The notes under the pieces were generated by a model. That model ran no database searches. It was not told the DNA's origin and saw only the letters and a program-made list of their open reading frames with translations. Source: Collybiopsis luxurians FD-317 M1 (taxonomy: Eukaryota > Basidiomycota > Agaricomycetes > Agaricales > Omphalotaceae). Taken from it: 51,224 nt of DNA. Every line of letters begins with the position of its first letter. Positions within the stretch are counted from its first letter, which is position 1. Shown here piece by piece: positions 1 to 11,553 of this stretch. The DNA lies in assembly GCA_000827265.1 (NCBI GenBank), contig KN834829.1, positions 122,253 to 173,476 of the forward strand, read 5' to 3'. A program made the position numbers and the translations under genes.

Positions 1-135
1 AAAGGGGTTGCATTTACCTACAGCCCTCTATAAAAGAAAGGTTGCATTTACCTGCAGCCCTCTATAAAAGAAAGGGGTTGCATTTACCTACAGCCCTCTA
101 TAAAAGAAAGGTTGCATTTCCCTGCAACCCTCCTT
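1..135. repeat. Left satellite array, ~34 bp units
   Basis: Four tandem units of 34-36 bp containing TTGCATTTACCTGCAGCC followed by CTCTATAAAAG. The same unit makes up the array at 18.13-19.75 kb, but there it reads in the reverse orientation. The array is cut by the window start, so its true length is unknown. Confidence 0.93.
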
Positions 136-260
136 TAGAGAGGGGTGGCATTTGAACAAAAAGTTTTTTAACCATGACACTCATCCTCATTAACCCGGTT
201 CAATCATGCCTCCTTGCTTTTCATCCTTTGTCCATTAGTGACATCCTATCAATTCTTCAA

Positions 261-578
261 ATGTCGGACCAGCCCCCTAGCTCGAGCTCCGCTCTCAATA
301 ACTATATCGAGTCTTTTAAGAGGACCAACTTTTCTAGTCAAAGGGACCAGATAATTTTGTTGATTCTTGGAACTCAAGGGGCAAGTGAAAGTGACTTGCA
401 AGTGGTTGAAGAGGCAGTAGACCATGTTATTTTTGTGCAATCCAGACCCTTCTGCCCTCCGGTCATCAGCATAGACATAGATCGAGATGGGATAAAGAGG
501 TTGCATAGTCATTTCAAAGTCCTTGGTGGGTACACACCATTCTCACTGCTTCAATTCGCTGCTTACTTCCCAGGCTAG
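261..578 (+). CDS. Small hypothetical protein
   Basis: I do not recognise this reading frame. From the ATG at 261 it gives 105 residues with a Ser-rich start (MSDQPPSSSS) and a mixed helical body. A start 87 bases earlier at 174 is possible but adds a hydrophobic stretch that looks non-coding. It lies directly inside the left satellite array and ends 122 bases before the convergent gene at 700. It may be the surviving exon of a larger gene, or chance. Confidence 0.3.
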   Translation: MSDQPPSSSSALNNYIESFKRTNFSSQRDQIILLILGTQGASESDLQVVEEAVDHVIFVQSRPFCPPVISIDIDRDGIKRLHSHFKVLGGYTPFSLLQFAAYFPG

Positions 579-699
579 ACATTGATAGATTTTTGTATCA
601 GGATTTGGGCGATCAGGCTTTATCCTCTGAGGTGCACATATTTGGAGACTAGGTGTCATATATTCATACAGCGATACGTTTGTATTTTACAAGCATATA

Positions 700-2819
700 T
701 CATAGCCTATGCGGAATTGATGCAGCGTGTCGAAATACATTCAAGAAAGAGTCTACATAGAAAATTGCGACATTTTGTTCTACAGAGTCCACTACGTCGC
801 CAAAATTGTGCACAAGGCTGTTGTCCGGAACAGCTTGAGATAGCACATCTGGTTTGATTCCTGGCCAAGATTTTACCAAGGCATGGAGAGCCTTGATGCG
901 TGGAGCGCAATCGTACACCGACGAGCTTCCCAGACCTTGATTCAGGGCAAAAATATCAACATAAGCCGCACTCCCATTCCAACATTGATCCAGCATGTCT
1001 TGACGTTCCAGCACTGAAGCATTGCTTCGATCTAGGTGCCTGTCTAAGGCTAGTACATCACTTCTAAAGTTGAGCTCGCAAAGCTCCCACAGGATTTCGC
1101 GCGCAGTGTCAGGATCCAGGAGCCCAATAACTTCTGACCCTTTCCATGTTGGGGTTTTTCCGAAGAGATTATTAACATCCAGTTGCACCTGGCTCTTTTC
1201 AAGGGCCGTTTTGAAATGCTCTCGCACATTCCGCCGATGACTGGCATTCCGGGAGCCATCCCCCTCATTCAGTTCATGACCACTGCAAACTTGCAGGAGT
1301 GTTCTCCACTCCTTATTTGACAGGCAAAAAGGCGTACAGTTTACATCAGAGAGCAAAAAAAGAACGATGTCCCGTATTCTCAGCCAACCTTTGAATAATC
1401 GAGCCTTCTTATCATCACTATCCGGCGAGAGCAGACACCGTGCTGGCGGCGCCCAGTAATTGTAATGCCCTCCCTCTTCCGAGCGAGAAGTATGGTGACC
1501 AGCTAGGTGTTTCAGAGCTATTTCCCAGCAATGTAAGGGAGTCGGCATTAACGAATGGGAGCATCTGAGAAAAGGGTTCTTCCCCCCCTTTTCTTTTGGA
1601 GGTTTCCGTGACTCCGGCCTGGAATCTAGGTATGGAAAGACGACTATGAGTTTTATAATACAATAACCTAAAACAATGGCTACGCACATGGGTTAAATCT
1701 TTGCAATTTTGCGGTTGTTGCTGGAAAAGATTGAACCGTTCGATGGAGCGACTCTCGGCTGCGAGGCTGGTCAGACCCCAACAGAAGCGGGTATTGCATT
1801 TGACGTCGAAGAAAATTGCCCATCTTGATGTATCGTTCCGGTTTGCCGCATAGTCTGGTGAAAATTATGGGATGAGGAGGATCTTTGTCTGCACAATTAA
1901 TGATAGTATTTGGACGTAAATGAAGCTCCTCGTTAGAATTGACGCAGAGGAAGGAAAGTGCTTTATCGATCCGCGCATTAGGAGAAAGTTTGGCAGGTCG
2001 AACCCACCAGACTGGAATACCTGCATGAAACAAGAAATGTAGAGTTTCCTCATCTTCTGTGAAGGCCCCGATGACATCTACGACCTCATGAAGCGTTTTA
2101 CACAATTTAGTGTCCCTGCGTCGCTTAGTCCACTCCTTCCCAATCCAGCGGATCCTCGCATGGAGCTCCAGAGCGAGCCGTTGCGCCCATGAGATGCGCA
2201 TGAATAAATCTTTCTGTGATGCGGGCTGCTTCAGCCGATCGAGCACCATCCTAAGCTGTGAACTTGCTTCCAGGACAAAGTGATCATTGAGCTTGACTAT
2301 CTGATCTGTAAGTTTTTTCAAAACGCGGTTGCACATGTCAAGCAACTGGCCATAGAAACACTGGTCCAGGTGTCCGAGCCCGACTAGTTCACTATTTCCA
2401 TCAGGGATGAAGGAATCGGGACCCGGTTTCAACCAAGCATAATAGTAGGGATCTCCAGGATCAAGATTGGGCCTTAATACGATTGCAAGATGAGCAGTGC
2501 TTTCAGAAAAAACCTGAGGATAGTAAAGTGGGTCATACGGCCCGTAGTGATTATCTCGTTTAAGGCGAATATTTATCTCTCCCAGTGTGGGCAAATACAA
2601 CAGCCGCATATTAGGCGTTGTGACTAGAACATCGGTCTGAAGGATATTTCCGACCAACCCATCCCTGGCATCCGTAATTTCTAGGATAGGTCTCATCAGC
2701 ACAAGGTAGATTGAAAATTGTCTTGAGTTACCTGAGTCTGCTTTTGCGAAGCTCGTTAGCTCAGACTGGTTAATCTTCACGGTTGCATACGAGAAAACAG
2801 TGGTGCTGGTCATTTTCAT
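700..2819 (-). CDS. Conserved Agaricomycete hypothetical protein, two exons
   Basis: Two exons (2819-1688 and 1643-700) joined by a 44 bp GT-AG intron give a 691-residue protein. The splice restores a continuous frame, whereas reading through gives an early TAG. It resembles a multicopy family of large hypothetical proteins that I remember from mushroom genomes. Diagnostic segments are LPTLGEINIRLKRD near residue 85, a GAFTEDEETLHFLFHAGIPV segment near residue 250 followed by WWVRP, and the C-terminal FRHAASIPHRL. It has no signal peptide, membrane segment or catalytic motif that I can name. Relatives as I remember them run a few residues past this end, so the terminal TGA could be a lost Arg codon. 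Function unknown; family recognition is from memory. Confidence 0.7.
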
Positions 2820-3258
2820 TACTGTAGCAATTTGAGATGCATGCTAGACCAAAAAACATCGTACATGACTTACAGAGTAAAACTCAGTATCAGTATCGAT
2901 TCGTAAAAATGGGAATGACCCCAATTTCGACAGTGTAAGCGGAACCAATCCGACTATCAGCGGAACTAAATCCGGCTGCAGCAAAGTCGAGGGAAGTCGT
3001 TAAGATATTGCGGAGAACGAGGAGCGGCAAAGTTGGCGTGGCGGGTGAGTGTAAGTTCTAAATGCCCATGCACGTACACGTGACTCAGGCGTATATGCAG
3101 CCGATTGAAGATTTTTGAGACTGAGTTGTGGGTTAGTCCCGGCTCCCTGTTTCACGCTTAAGCGAGGACCGATTACACGGACCACATCTCCAACAATGGG
3201 TTGGTGCCTAGTTTTGCGGGTACTGTCCCGAATTCTGCTCATTTTCATTCCTGCTTCC
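2820..3258. other. Intergenic, possible divergent promoter
   Basis: Stretch between two divergent genes. It holds one copy of the dispersed GGGGTCATTCCC motif (minus strand, near 2905-2925), also seen at 5.3-5.5 and 11.3-11.5 kb. No gene is evident. Confidence 0.4.
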
Positions 3259-4815
3259 ATGCGTGAAGCTGTTCACCCTTGTGGACGACTCGCTGTTGAG
3301 TTACTTCTCAAAATTGCTTCTGAAGTACCATCCAACTCTGAGCTCGCAACACTCAGTCTTCTCTGTAAATATTACAATGTCGTCTTCAACGGCTGCCCTT
3401 ACAGATCCCCAGATGCCTCAGCTCTATCGACTCTTGCCCGACATGAGTTCGATCGCCTCCCGCTCCAAACACCCCATCCTGCATCTTTTGTTAAAGTCTT
3501 CACTGCCGATGAAAATGCTCGCTCGGAAACCATCGCTGCGGCGCTAGTCAATCTCAATGCGTATCGTGTTTCTCTGAAGGGTCTCGTCCTATCCACTCCA
3601 CATATTCCATTGGCTTATTTTATACCATTCCCCTTGCCTCATTACCTTCAATCAATCTGTGAACTTTCGTTGCAAGTTCCCTATCCAATTTCGTCGTTGA
3701 GCCTTGCTGTAAGTTAATCCTTCCCTTCATTTGAGATTTAATTAACTATTCGAACAGCGTTCATTATTTCTACCGTCTCTTACAGTTTGTAAACTGTTCT
3801 TTGAGGGCACCGCTACACCTGGTACGACAATAATCTGTTTCTGTGTTGTTAACCTGTTCACTCAAATTGTATCTAGTGAAATATTCCACTATCGCCTCGC
3901 TTCTTCGCTCTTTGGTTGGTGCACGGCTTGCGCGACTCACCATAGAGTTTCCCAAATCGTCCTCCGCCACTGATATAGCCGACATCTTCACCAACTTATT
4001 CGATGAACCTGCCTTTCGATTCCCATTGTTAAGGGCCCTAAAAATTGTCGCGGAGTCCCTCACATTCTCGTTGGACATATTTCTGATGCGACACCCTGGC
4101 CTGGAGGAACTAGAATATTTCAGAGAAACATCATTATCCGCACTTTGCACATTTTCATCTCCACAAACTTTGCCTAATCTTTGATGTTACTGAGGATTTG
4201 TTGATGATATCATTCAGCTCTCCTGTTTCCCTACCCGACCTCTTGAAGTTATCACCGTCGAAGACATATGTGTTTCTTGGGCCCGCAATGCAATGCAGCA
4301 AGCACTCGCTGAGATACATACCCTCAAGAGCTTGACTATACAAGACACATCTGACACCCCAACTGGGTATACGATCCACACTGTGGTCGAGCTCATGCGA
4401 AGCTGTCCTGGCCTTATCTATCTGGACTTTATTCTCAATATTGATACAATCACAGGAATTGGATTCGATCCCAAGATGGTAAGCTTATTTCTGTTTTTGT
4501 CCTTGCTTTGACCTGACCGCTATGTATTTTTAGCATCTTTCCCTCTTCTTCTTATTGCTTGTCAATGGACTGCCGTGTTTGAAGCATTTGGTAATAAGAG
4601 TTGAAGTCGAGCATATTGATCATTTTGGAGGTATCGCGGATGCTGCACTTGCAAGAGTTGTTAACTTATTCAACCATCAATGCCCGAGGCAGATCAGATT
4701 TGAGCTCTGTTCCATAGACACTATAAAACCGGCATGGGAGTTCTTTTATAGCAAGCGATCGAACTCAAGAGCTGAGAGTTTGCAAGCGGAAATGCGGTGG
4801 CGGCGCTATAGATAG
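3259..4815 (+). pseudogene. F-box/LRR-like protein gene with two in-frame TGA codons
   Basis: Exons 3259-3708, 3758-3821, 3877-4478 and 4534-4815 join in phase through GT-AG introns of 49-55 bp into 466 codons. The N-terminus (LAVELLLKIASEVPSNSELA then LSLLCKYYN) has the pattern of a fungal F-box. The rest has loosely spaced leucine-rich segments such as PLLRALKIVAESLTF and GLPCLKHLVIRVEV, as in fungal F-box/LRR substrate adaptors of SCF ubiquitin ligases. Two stop codons, TGA at 4182 and 4191, interrupt exon 3, but the frame continues unchanged with good coding text on both sides. Both stops fit CGA (Arg) changed to TGA. No intron fits across them. The family call is by sequence pattern only. 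Confidence 0.6.
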
Positions 4816-5565
4816 GATATGAAAAAATATGAAAAGTTGTACACTAGTTTTAATTTTCAGTGTCAATTTAATTTCATCTCTCTCTGATCACTACCAGTTG
4901 AGCGCGTAAGTCACAGACTACTTGGGTTCAATACTGCATTTTTGGAGCCGCAAAAAGACAACCCGGGAGTGGGAATGTGTGTACAGACTCTGATGAACCT
5001 CAACGGAGGAACTCAGTAGTCGTTACACAGCACTCCCATCCCAGGCTGTTTGCCTGCATGCGAGGATCGAACCTGCCGTTCCATGCATCAGGAAGGAGCA
5101 CTGACGCATGGAACAGGCATCTGCTAATACCCTTATGCCATGCAAACGATATTCATGAGGGGCATTTTTGTCCTAGAGCCAAGACACGCCGATGACCGCA
5201 TTACAACACTCACGTTTATCTAATCTCATTATCTTATCTCGATCTAATTCAATTCTAAATTTCTCATGTCGAATCAACACCACCACCACCACCACCACCA
5301 CCACCATAATACGAGTTTGGGGTAGTTCCCAGCTCTCTCAAGTAACAGGGTCGCTCCTGAATGTAGATATTTTTGGGGTCAATCCCGAACATAATCTAGA
5401 ATTAATATCCAGAAGCAATACTCTGTTTCACTATTAAGTTTTTTTCGCCTGCGTTTCAGCTCGAACTTGACACTACCACTATGAGTTTGGGTCGTCGCCA
5501 GCTCACTCGAGAAACGGGGTTAAACCTGACCGTAATTCTTAAATAAATACCCTTTCCTTTACATC
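4816..5565. other. Intergenic with repeats and tRNA-like pieces
   Basis: No gene. It holds a (ACC)n microsatellite at about 5278-5306 and three or four degenerate copies of a GGGGT..TCCCGA motif at 5320-5540. There are two tRNA-like stretches. One, at about 4890-4950 on plus, has a B-box-like GGTTCAATACT. The other, at about 5040-5150 on minus, has GGTTCGATCCT and a long GTTCCATGC hairpin. Neither folds into a convincing tRNA by eye. Confidence 0.5.
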
Positions 5566-8429
5566 CTACTCCTTGTCGATGTTCATTTTTGCCCGCTCCG
5601 CTTCGGCTCTGGCTTCAAGCCATTTGAGCCTCTCGAACTGACAACTGATGAGAATCTTCTGCCTGACTATATCTGAAATCTCCACCACCCACTGGCCTTC
5701 CTTGTTCTCCTTCCTTGTCCAGACGCAGTCCAGGCTCCACGCTGTCTCCTCGGCCATTTGCTTAAACACTAGGACCCTCTGACGGGGCGACATTCGCGTT
5801 CCACACCAACTTTTGACAATGGGGTCTTCCATTGGAGACCCATCTTCCTGTCTCTTCTCGGAGGTGATCTTTCCTGTTTTAAAAAAGTAGAATTCCATCA
5901 GCGCAGTGTCGATGCGGCATCCACAATGGAGAAAGCCATCCTCTGGCTTCTTTTTAGCCGACACAGCATTATGAGGAATGCCAGTGGCTTTGAAGCCCCT
6001 GGTGCTACCTATCTGATCATTCTGCATCCAGTCTCGGGAGAAGGAATGGTTCAAGCAGCGAGTTGTGCCGATCTCGCTTGTCAAGACTTCTAAACTCATT
6101 TTGGCGCAGGTCGTACCCAATTTGGGGCAGTATTCTGAGACCGTCCGTGCTTTGTTCCTAACGCTGGCTGGGATGAAATTTTTTACAGAATCCAAGCACC
6201 ATTTCTCACAGGCCTTCCTTCCTTTTTCTGTTCGAGAATGAGCCTAATATAGAGGGCCAAGAAACATGCCACCTACTCTGCCACTTATCTGTCATGGCTA
6301 CTCGAGCTGCTACTTTCCCTGCTCCCATATTAGAGTCTTCCAAAGGATGAGGTAGAATCACTTACAAGAGCACTTATCTTTCTTGACCTCAGCGGTTTGC
6401 GGCTTTCGATCTGGCTTTCGATCTGGCTCGTCGCCCTCGCTCTCAGTAACATCGATATATTCCTTACTTCCTTTGACTTCTTCATCATCTGAGACGATGA
6501 AATCATCATCATCATCTTCTAGAGTTCTACATGAGCAGGTTCTTCTATCCATCGAGTACTCACGCACCCTCTTTTTTGGCCTTTTTTCCCTTCGATTTCC
6601 CCTTCTTGGAATCTTGCTTCGATGGACGCTCTCCTTGTTGGTGTACCGGTGAGCCAAGTCGCTTTACAGTTCTGTGTGATCACTAACCTTGCTTCCCCGA
6701 TTTGCTAGGTTTGGATCGTTTGCATCTCTGCAGCATTTCACTGCTTTCTTCTGTCACACAGGTGAGTTCGACGTTCTGATCTTTGTTTTGATACGCTTAC
6801 CGGAATCGCTAGGCATTTGAGCCCTACGCTTGCCCGCTGCTTTACCCTCATTCTCGTACTTTGTCAAGATGGTCGGAGCTGTTTCATTCCCTTCCTGTTT
6901 CAGCACTTGTACCTCCTCAGTCTTCATCTCCGGGGTCACATAGAGATATTCTATGCCCTTCACTCGTGCTAAAGCTAACAACTCCTCCAGATCAGGGTCT
7001 TCTAATTCCGTTGGGATCACTCCTGATACGACAGAGCCGGAGGGTTCATTAGTGGAGGGTGGCGCTTCCTCGACTATCTGTCGTGATGCCCCCCCGACCA
7101 GGTCTTCAGTGTTGGCGGTCTTTGTCGACAACGCCAAGCCTTCTATTTCCATTGAGATCACTCCTGGTACAACGGAGCCAGAGGATTCATTACTGGAGGG
7201 CGGCGCTCCCTCGACTATCTGTTGCGATGCCCCCTCGACCAGGTCTTCAGTGTTGACGGTCTTCATCGACAAAGCACTGGCGCTGTCTTCGCGCAGCTCT
7301 GCATGCTTCGAGTTCTCTCCTTCTAGAGTTTCAGTGGCCGGACCTGGGTGTGCTGATTCTTCTCCGACTGTTAGACCAGGTGCCGAGTATGTGGGTCGTA
7401 CTTCCGTTTTCGTCATAGGTGAGGGAGGCCTGGGCAGATGCGGTCCCCAGATGCTTTTCATGCTGTTGATGTAACTTCCGATTTGGCCACCGGATAGGAC
7501 ATTATCGTTTTGAGGTTGCTGGTTAGGCGATGATCCAGAGATGGCATGGTCTAGTTCTGCAATGACCTGCCAGGCCCGTTGTTCTGTCTCTGATATGGTG
7601 CTCTTGACAGGCTCGGCTCCTGCTGGGATGGGTTTTTATCAGCCGTAAAGATATCACTGCAGAAGAAAATATACCTTTCTCTTCGATGGGAGCTATGGGA
7701 ATCGTGTCGTCAGGCTTAGCTGGAGATGCAGTTTGGATGTTATGACCTTCACCCGCACCAGTCGCAGCAAGCAGGCCAGGATTGTTTGGAGAGATTTTGT
7801 CTTTGAGCGTTCTGAAGTGCTCCTCGGTGGGTGTCAATTTGTCAGCAACACCCACAGGGGACACGGTGGGCGAGCGAGATGCCTTTGCAGATACATTGTC
7901 TTTTGCTGTCAAGTCGTCGGCGCCAACTGAAGGGGATGCGGCTGGTTGTACTGAGCTTGAGGTCTGCGCAGATTCTATATTCGAGGTAGACCTCAACGTG
8001 GAAGCTCCTACTTGACACTCAGAAATGCAGCACAGATTATTGTTACCGTTAGACTTACTACTACTGGCATTCGGTGCCTCCTGTTCGCTGGGACAGTCAG
8101 ATAGAGGCGAAGAAGGACCTGTAATTTTTATGTTTAAATTGGAGTATCTGAACTCCCCCCACCAAAAAAAGTGCTTACGGTCGCTAGCTCCTACATCAAA
8201 ATTTTTCAGTGCTTCTTCCGCATTTGTGAGTTCCTGTTTCCATTTATCGATATTCTTTTGTCTCATCTTTCGACCTGCTTCAGAGGGCACTGTGGCCAAC
8301 TCAACTGTTTTCATCTGTATGCGTTCATTCAACGAGTTTATTCTTTTGGAGAGCTCATTCCTACTTTGGTCTGCATGATATCTTGGGTTAGAAATCTTGC
8401 GCAAGCATATGAACACACTCGCCTCCCAT
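5566..8429 (-). CDS. Nine-exon hypothetical protein with coiled coil, acidic tract and Cys cluster
   Basis: Exons 8429-8417, 8370-8179, 8118-7675, 7622-6760, 6727-6688, 6633-6564, 6526-6366, 6318-6277 and 6227-5566 join in phase with GT-AG introns (37-61 bp) to an 828-residue protein; the first 13-base exon is the least certain. In order: a coiled coil (about residues 10-65, NELSKRINSLNERIQ), a Ser/Thr/Pro-rich stretch with CCISEC, a tandem duplication around NTEDLVEGAS/NTEDLVGGAS, a basic KGKSKGKKAKK patch, an acidic DDDDDFIVSDDEE run, CSW...CEKWC cysteines, and a charged C-terminal helix. The basic and acidic tracts suggest a nuclear protein. I do not recognise the family. It faces the divergent gene at 8668 across about 240 bp that probably holds both promoters. 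Confidence 0.6.
7010..7275 (-). repeat. Tandem duplication inside a coding exon
   Basis: Two adjacent copies of about 130 bp inside exon 4 of the gene at 5566-8429 encode near-identical peptide blocks. Each contains TEDLV, GAS, QIVE and APPS, then a GVI segment. The copies stay in frame, so the duplication lengthens the protein without breaking it. Confidence 0.8.
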
Positions 8430-8667
8430 GTTCAAATTCAGTTTGGATTTCTGCAGGAGAATACAGGATGAGCTATCCAGCAAAAGGTTGCAGAGGGAAA
8501 GTGGATTTAGGTTGGATGGACCGGCATTATAATCACCCTCTGGGCTCCCACAATGCACACTCCTCTGATTTCCAGAACAGTTACGCACTTGGCGAACAGT
8601 GGCCTTCCTTGGATTTCCGAAACAGTCGTGTTCGAATCTGTGGAGCATGCCTTCGACACCTTCGACG

Positions 8668-9681
8668 ATGAAGAAGAAGAAACAGTCAATGGCTCAAAAC
8701 CTCTCAGGGGACATGCCTGCATCTACCGATAGCCAAAAGAAATGGAAGCAGAAAAGCAATCCCAGAGGATCTCCGAGCAAAGATTTTAAGTACTATTGGA
8801 GGTAATGTCATTGCTTAACGAGTAGAAGAGTACTAATATTTGCATGTAGTAATGTCGAAAAGCGTCGTACTCAAAGTCATCTTCATGCCCAGAAAAAGCG
8901 AGCGAGACAGGCTGCAGAGAAACAAATGAGGCAGGCTACAATGCCGGTTCAGGATCGCCACTTCCCGCAGCATGTTAACGACTCTGCTTGCAGAGGAGAT
9001 TGTGTCGATGTGGCTGTCCAGACGGGTGACCATCAGGAATCAGACTCTGAAAGCCACACCGTATTCTGTGAGCTGCTTCGGGTCTGAACCAAGTGCGAAG
9101 ACTGGTTGGACAAGACAAATGTCCATAACTCGAACAATCCTGTCAAAATCCTTCGCAAGCATGTTGGGCCTGCAGGCCGACTGGCATTAGAACTATATCG
9201 CGTCCTGGACGAGCATGCTCCATGCAACGAAGATGATATTTCGCTTATACACAGCTCCGTTTGTTCGATGCAGCTCGCACTGGGTACCCGCAGCTCTACA
9301 CTGATCTTCGACTACTATTCCTGTTTGAAGTACCCCTTGCCGTCACCTCCCTGGGATGAAACAACTGTATGGGAGCCCGTCGGAACGGACGAGGATGCAG
9401 CCTGGGTTTACAAAAGCCAGGTTCTGCCTCTGCGTCAAAAGAGCGCTCGAGCCATCGAGAAGTGGGGCACAGGGAGAACTCACTCTCGTATCTCGAACCA
9501 GGCTCAAAAGGAGGTATACTCAGTATATTCAGAATGGTATGGGTTTTATGATTTTCCCCAGGATTATTTTGGCAATGTGAGGGACAACGTGTCTTTGTTC
9601 AAGGAGATGTGTTGTACTGTGTTCGCGCTTGGGGTAACACTCGCTAGAATTGACTATGTTTTGTCTGGAATGGAAAACTAG
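8668..9681 (+). pseudogene. Lys-rich hypothetical protein gene with one in-frame TGA
   Basis: Exon 8668-8801 starts MKKKKQSMAQN and is spliced by a 48 bp intron to exon 8850-9681, giving 322 codons. The N-terminal third is basic (QKKWKQKSN, QKKRARQAAEKQMRQ). The C-terminal part is a globular domain (HVGPAGRLALELYRVLDE, YSEWYGFYDFPQDYFGNV). I do not recognise it. A TGA at 9085 separates the halves, while the frame on both sides is identical and coding-like; CGA-to-TGA change would explain it. A 33-base intron (GTATTC to AACCAAG) would also remove the stop in frame, but it is shorter than the other introns here and lacks a clear branch point. Divergent to the gene at 5566-8429. Confidence 0.5.
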
Positions 9682-9857
9682 GACTACATTTGATTTGCCT
9701 TCTGTATTTGCCAATCCCCCTCACTGCTCTATGTACTACACATCGGTTCAAAGTCATGGATCTAAAATAAATATTGAATATGCATGAATGGTTCACGGGA
9801 AACGCAATTTGTGATCACAAAACATTGATTGTATTGGGTGAATAACCTTACATCGGC

Positions 9858-9978
9858 AGTGGTTGGCGATGGGGAAAGGAAAGTTGGCGATAGGGTTGGC
9901 GACAGTGAAAGGAAAGTTGGCGATGGGTTGGCGATGGGGAAAGGAAAGTTGGCGATGAGGTTGGCGATCGGAGTTGAC
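9858..9978. repeat. GTTGGCGATGGGGAAAGGAAA minisatellite (short)
   Basis: About five imperfect copies of a unit around TTGGCGATGGGGAAAGGAAA, with shortened TTGGCGAT-only copies between them. No coding sense on either strand. Confidence 0.85.
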
Positions 9979-10189
9979 CATGTTACAACTGGTTTTCACC
10001 ATCCAGGTTCACGGGACACTTGCTTTGGACATTACGACCTTTGAGAGAACCTTTTTTTTCAGTGGATACAAAAGGCAAATCGTGTTACTTTGTCCTCTCT
10101 GTATTGTCAAATGTTTCTCATGTTAGATATCCAATACGAGTAGGACATTATGAACTTTTCAAATCCCCAACACCCGAAGCTACATTTCC

Positions 10190-10564
10190 CTCAATAGCTT
10201 GTTACTTGAAGTTCGGGGGAACTTCACTAGTACAGATCTTCATCGGTGACGGTGCCAAGCTCATCAGAGATGCTTTTCCTCTCGCAAAGGCGAAGGCTCC
10301 TGCAATCATCTTTACGGATGAGTCGGATGCTGTCGGTACCAAGCATTTCAATTCCGACAAGAGTGGAGATCGTGAGGTGCAAAGGACAATGTTGGAACTA
10401 CTCAATCAGTTGGATGGTTTCAGCAACGATGAAACAACCAAGGCATGCTCGAAGTCTTTTTCTCCTTCCTTTGCGTCACTTATACATGCTTGCTCACAGG
10501 TTATAGCAGCTACGAACCGAATCGATATCCTTGATCCCACTCATGCAGGGGTGCAGCTTCTTTG
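10190..10564 (+). pseudogene. RPT5: 26S proteasome ATPase subunit Rpt5 fragment
   Basis: The translation matches the AAA+ core of Rpt5 (PSMC3): [14 protein letters not shown], then [30 protein letters not shown] and, after an intron, [13 protein letters not shown]. Intact Rpt5 unfolds substrates in the 19S particle and is over 400 residues; only about 105 residues are present here. Walker A is absent. The Walker B region reads [11 protein letters not shown] where the family has IIFIDELDA. An intron (10443-10499) is retained, so the copy arose by DNA duplication and not from mRNA. Its donor is GC instead of GT. After LDP the text leaves the family and stops. A dead fragment; the working gene must be elsewhere. 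Confidence 0.88.
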
Positions 10565-10808
10565 ACTGACTTTTGACTTCGTAATGTATCTAGCAGCGTA
10601 AGTACTTACGCTACTGATGTTCAGCATCCATGTCGTTTCGCATCTCAATACTTTACAACAGTTTCTTTTCGATATCCTTGATCCCGCTCATGCAGGGATG
10701 CAGCTTCTTTGACTGACTTTCATAATGTATCTAGCATTGTGAGTGCTTCCGCTACTGATGTTCAACATCCATGTCGTTTCGCATCTTGATACTTTACAAC
10801 AGTTTCTT
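10524..10808. repeat. Two-copy tandem duplication of ~140 bp
   Basis: The stretch starting CGATATCCTTGATCCC at 10524 is repeated from about 10668, including the tail of the Rpt5 fragment and the following AT-rich text ending CAACAGTTTCTTTT. The copies differ by a few substitutions and a small indel. The duplication happened after the Rpt5 fragment was joined to its present 3' flank. Confidence 0.85.
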
Positions 10809-11553
10809 TTTCCTACTATATATATTGAATATAATGCATTTTTGATACACTCTTCAATACAGTCTCATATGGGAGTTTGATTATGATTTAGAGAAAAAGA
10901 TTATTGAGACGGCCACAAACAAAGTCTGCGTAAGATGTAGTAGACAAGATTTTCCAGTCACATCGTTCATAAGTTGAAAAAATAAAGCCCGTACAGGTAT
11001 TCAAACCCTCATGCCATTCGAAGCAAATTTCCCAAGGTACAACAAAAGCCTTAACATGTACACCATTGTGCTATTGGAAAGCATGGCCCTTTACCCTATC
11101 ATAGTGCTGTGCTGAATGTGCCGACGGTAACTAGTATTATACGGCACTCACGCTAGGGCGCTAAACAACTTACACTCAAACATGTACGTTTCCACCTCAA
11201 AATTTCCCGTTACTCTCCCTGACTGCCACCTAGCATCCTCCGGCGGTCTTCAACTCGAGGTTGGGTAGCTCCAACTCATTCATGCTACGGGGTAAATCCC
11301 GAGCCAACTCGATTACGGGGTAAATCCCGAACCACTTTTTTTGCAGCAATTGTATCAGGCCAGGTACGTTAGTGTCATTCTCTCGCTGACTTCTGCTTCG
11401 TTCTCACTGGCGGCTATCAGCTTGAATCCAGGTCTTTCATGTTCCCTATATATCGCTTTTTCTGCCCGCTCGTTCATATTACGGGGTCGCTCCCGAATTT
11501 AGATAATTACAGGGTCATTCCCGAATGTAGTTGCCTCTATTATTTATCAGTCA
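10809..11553. other. Intergenic with GGGGT..TCCCGA motif cluster
   Basis: No gene. At 11255-11540 there are at least four copies of a short partly palindromic motif, ACGGGGTAAATCCCGA or ACGGGGTCGCTCCCGA. Related copies are at 2.9 and 5.3-5.5 kb. Confidence 0.6.

Noticed and set aside
3115..3258. Upstream in-frame extension of the F-box gene start
   Set aside because: The extension has no F-box similarity and low coding character; the ATG at 3259 directly precedes the F-box-like text.
4170..4200. Frameshift or tiny intron in the F-box gene
   Set aside because: On careful reading both sides are in the same frame, separated only by two TGA codons; no shift is needed.
4890..5150. Genuine tRNA genes
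   Set aside because: B-box-like text is present but acceptor and T stems do not pair properly by eye; reported only as tRNA-like.
5278..5306. Histidine or threonine tract protein over the ACC repeat
   Set aside because: Simple microsatellite in intergenic DNA with no coding support on either side.
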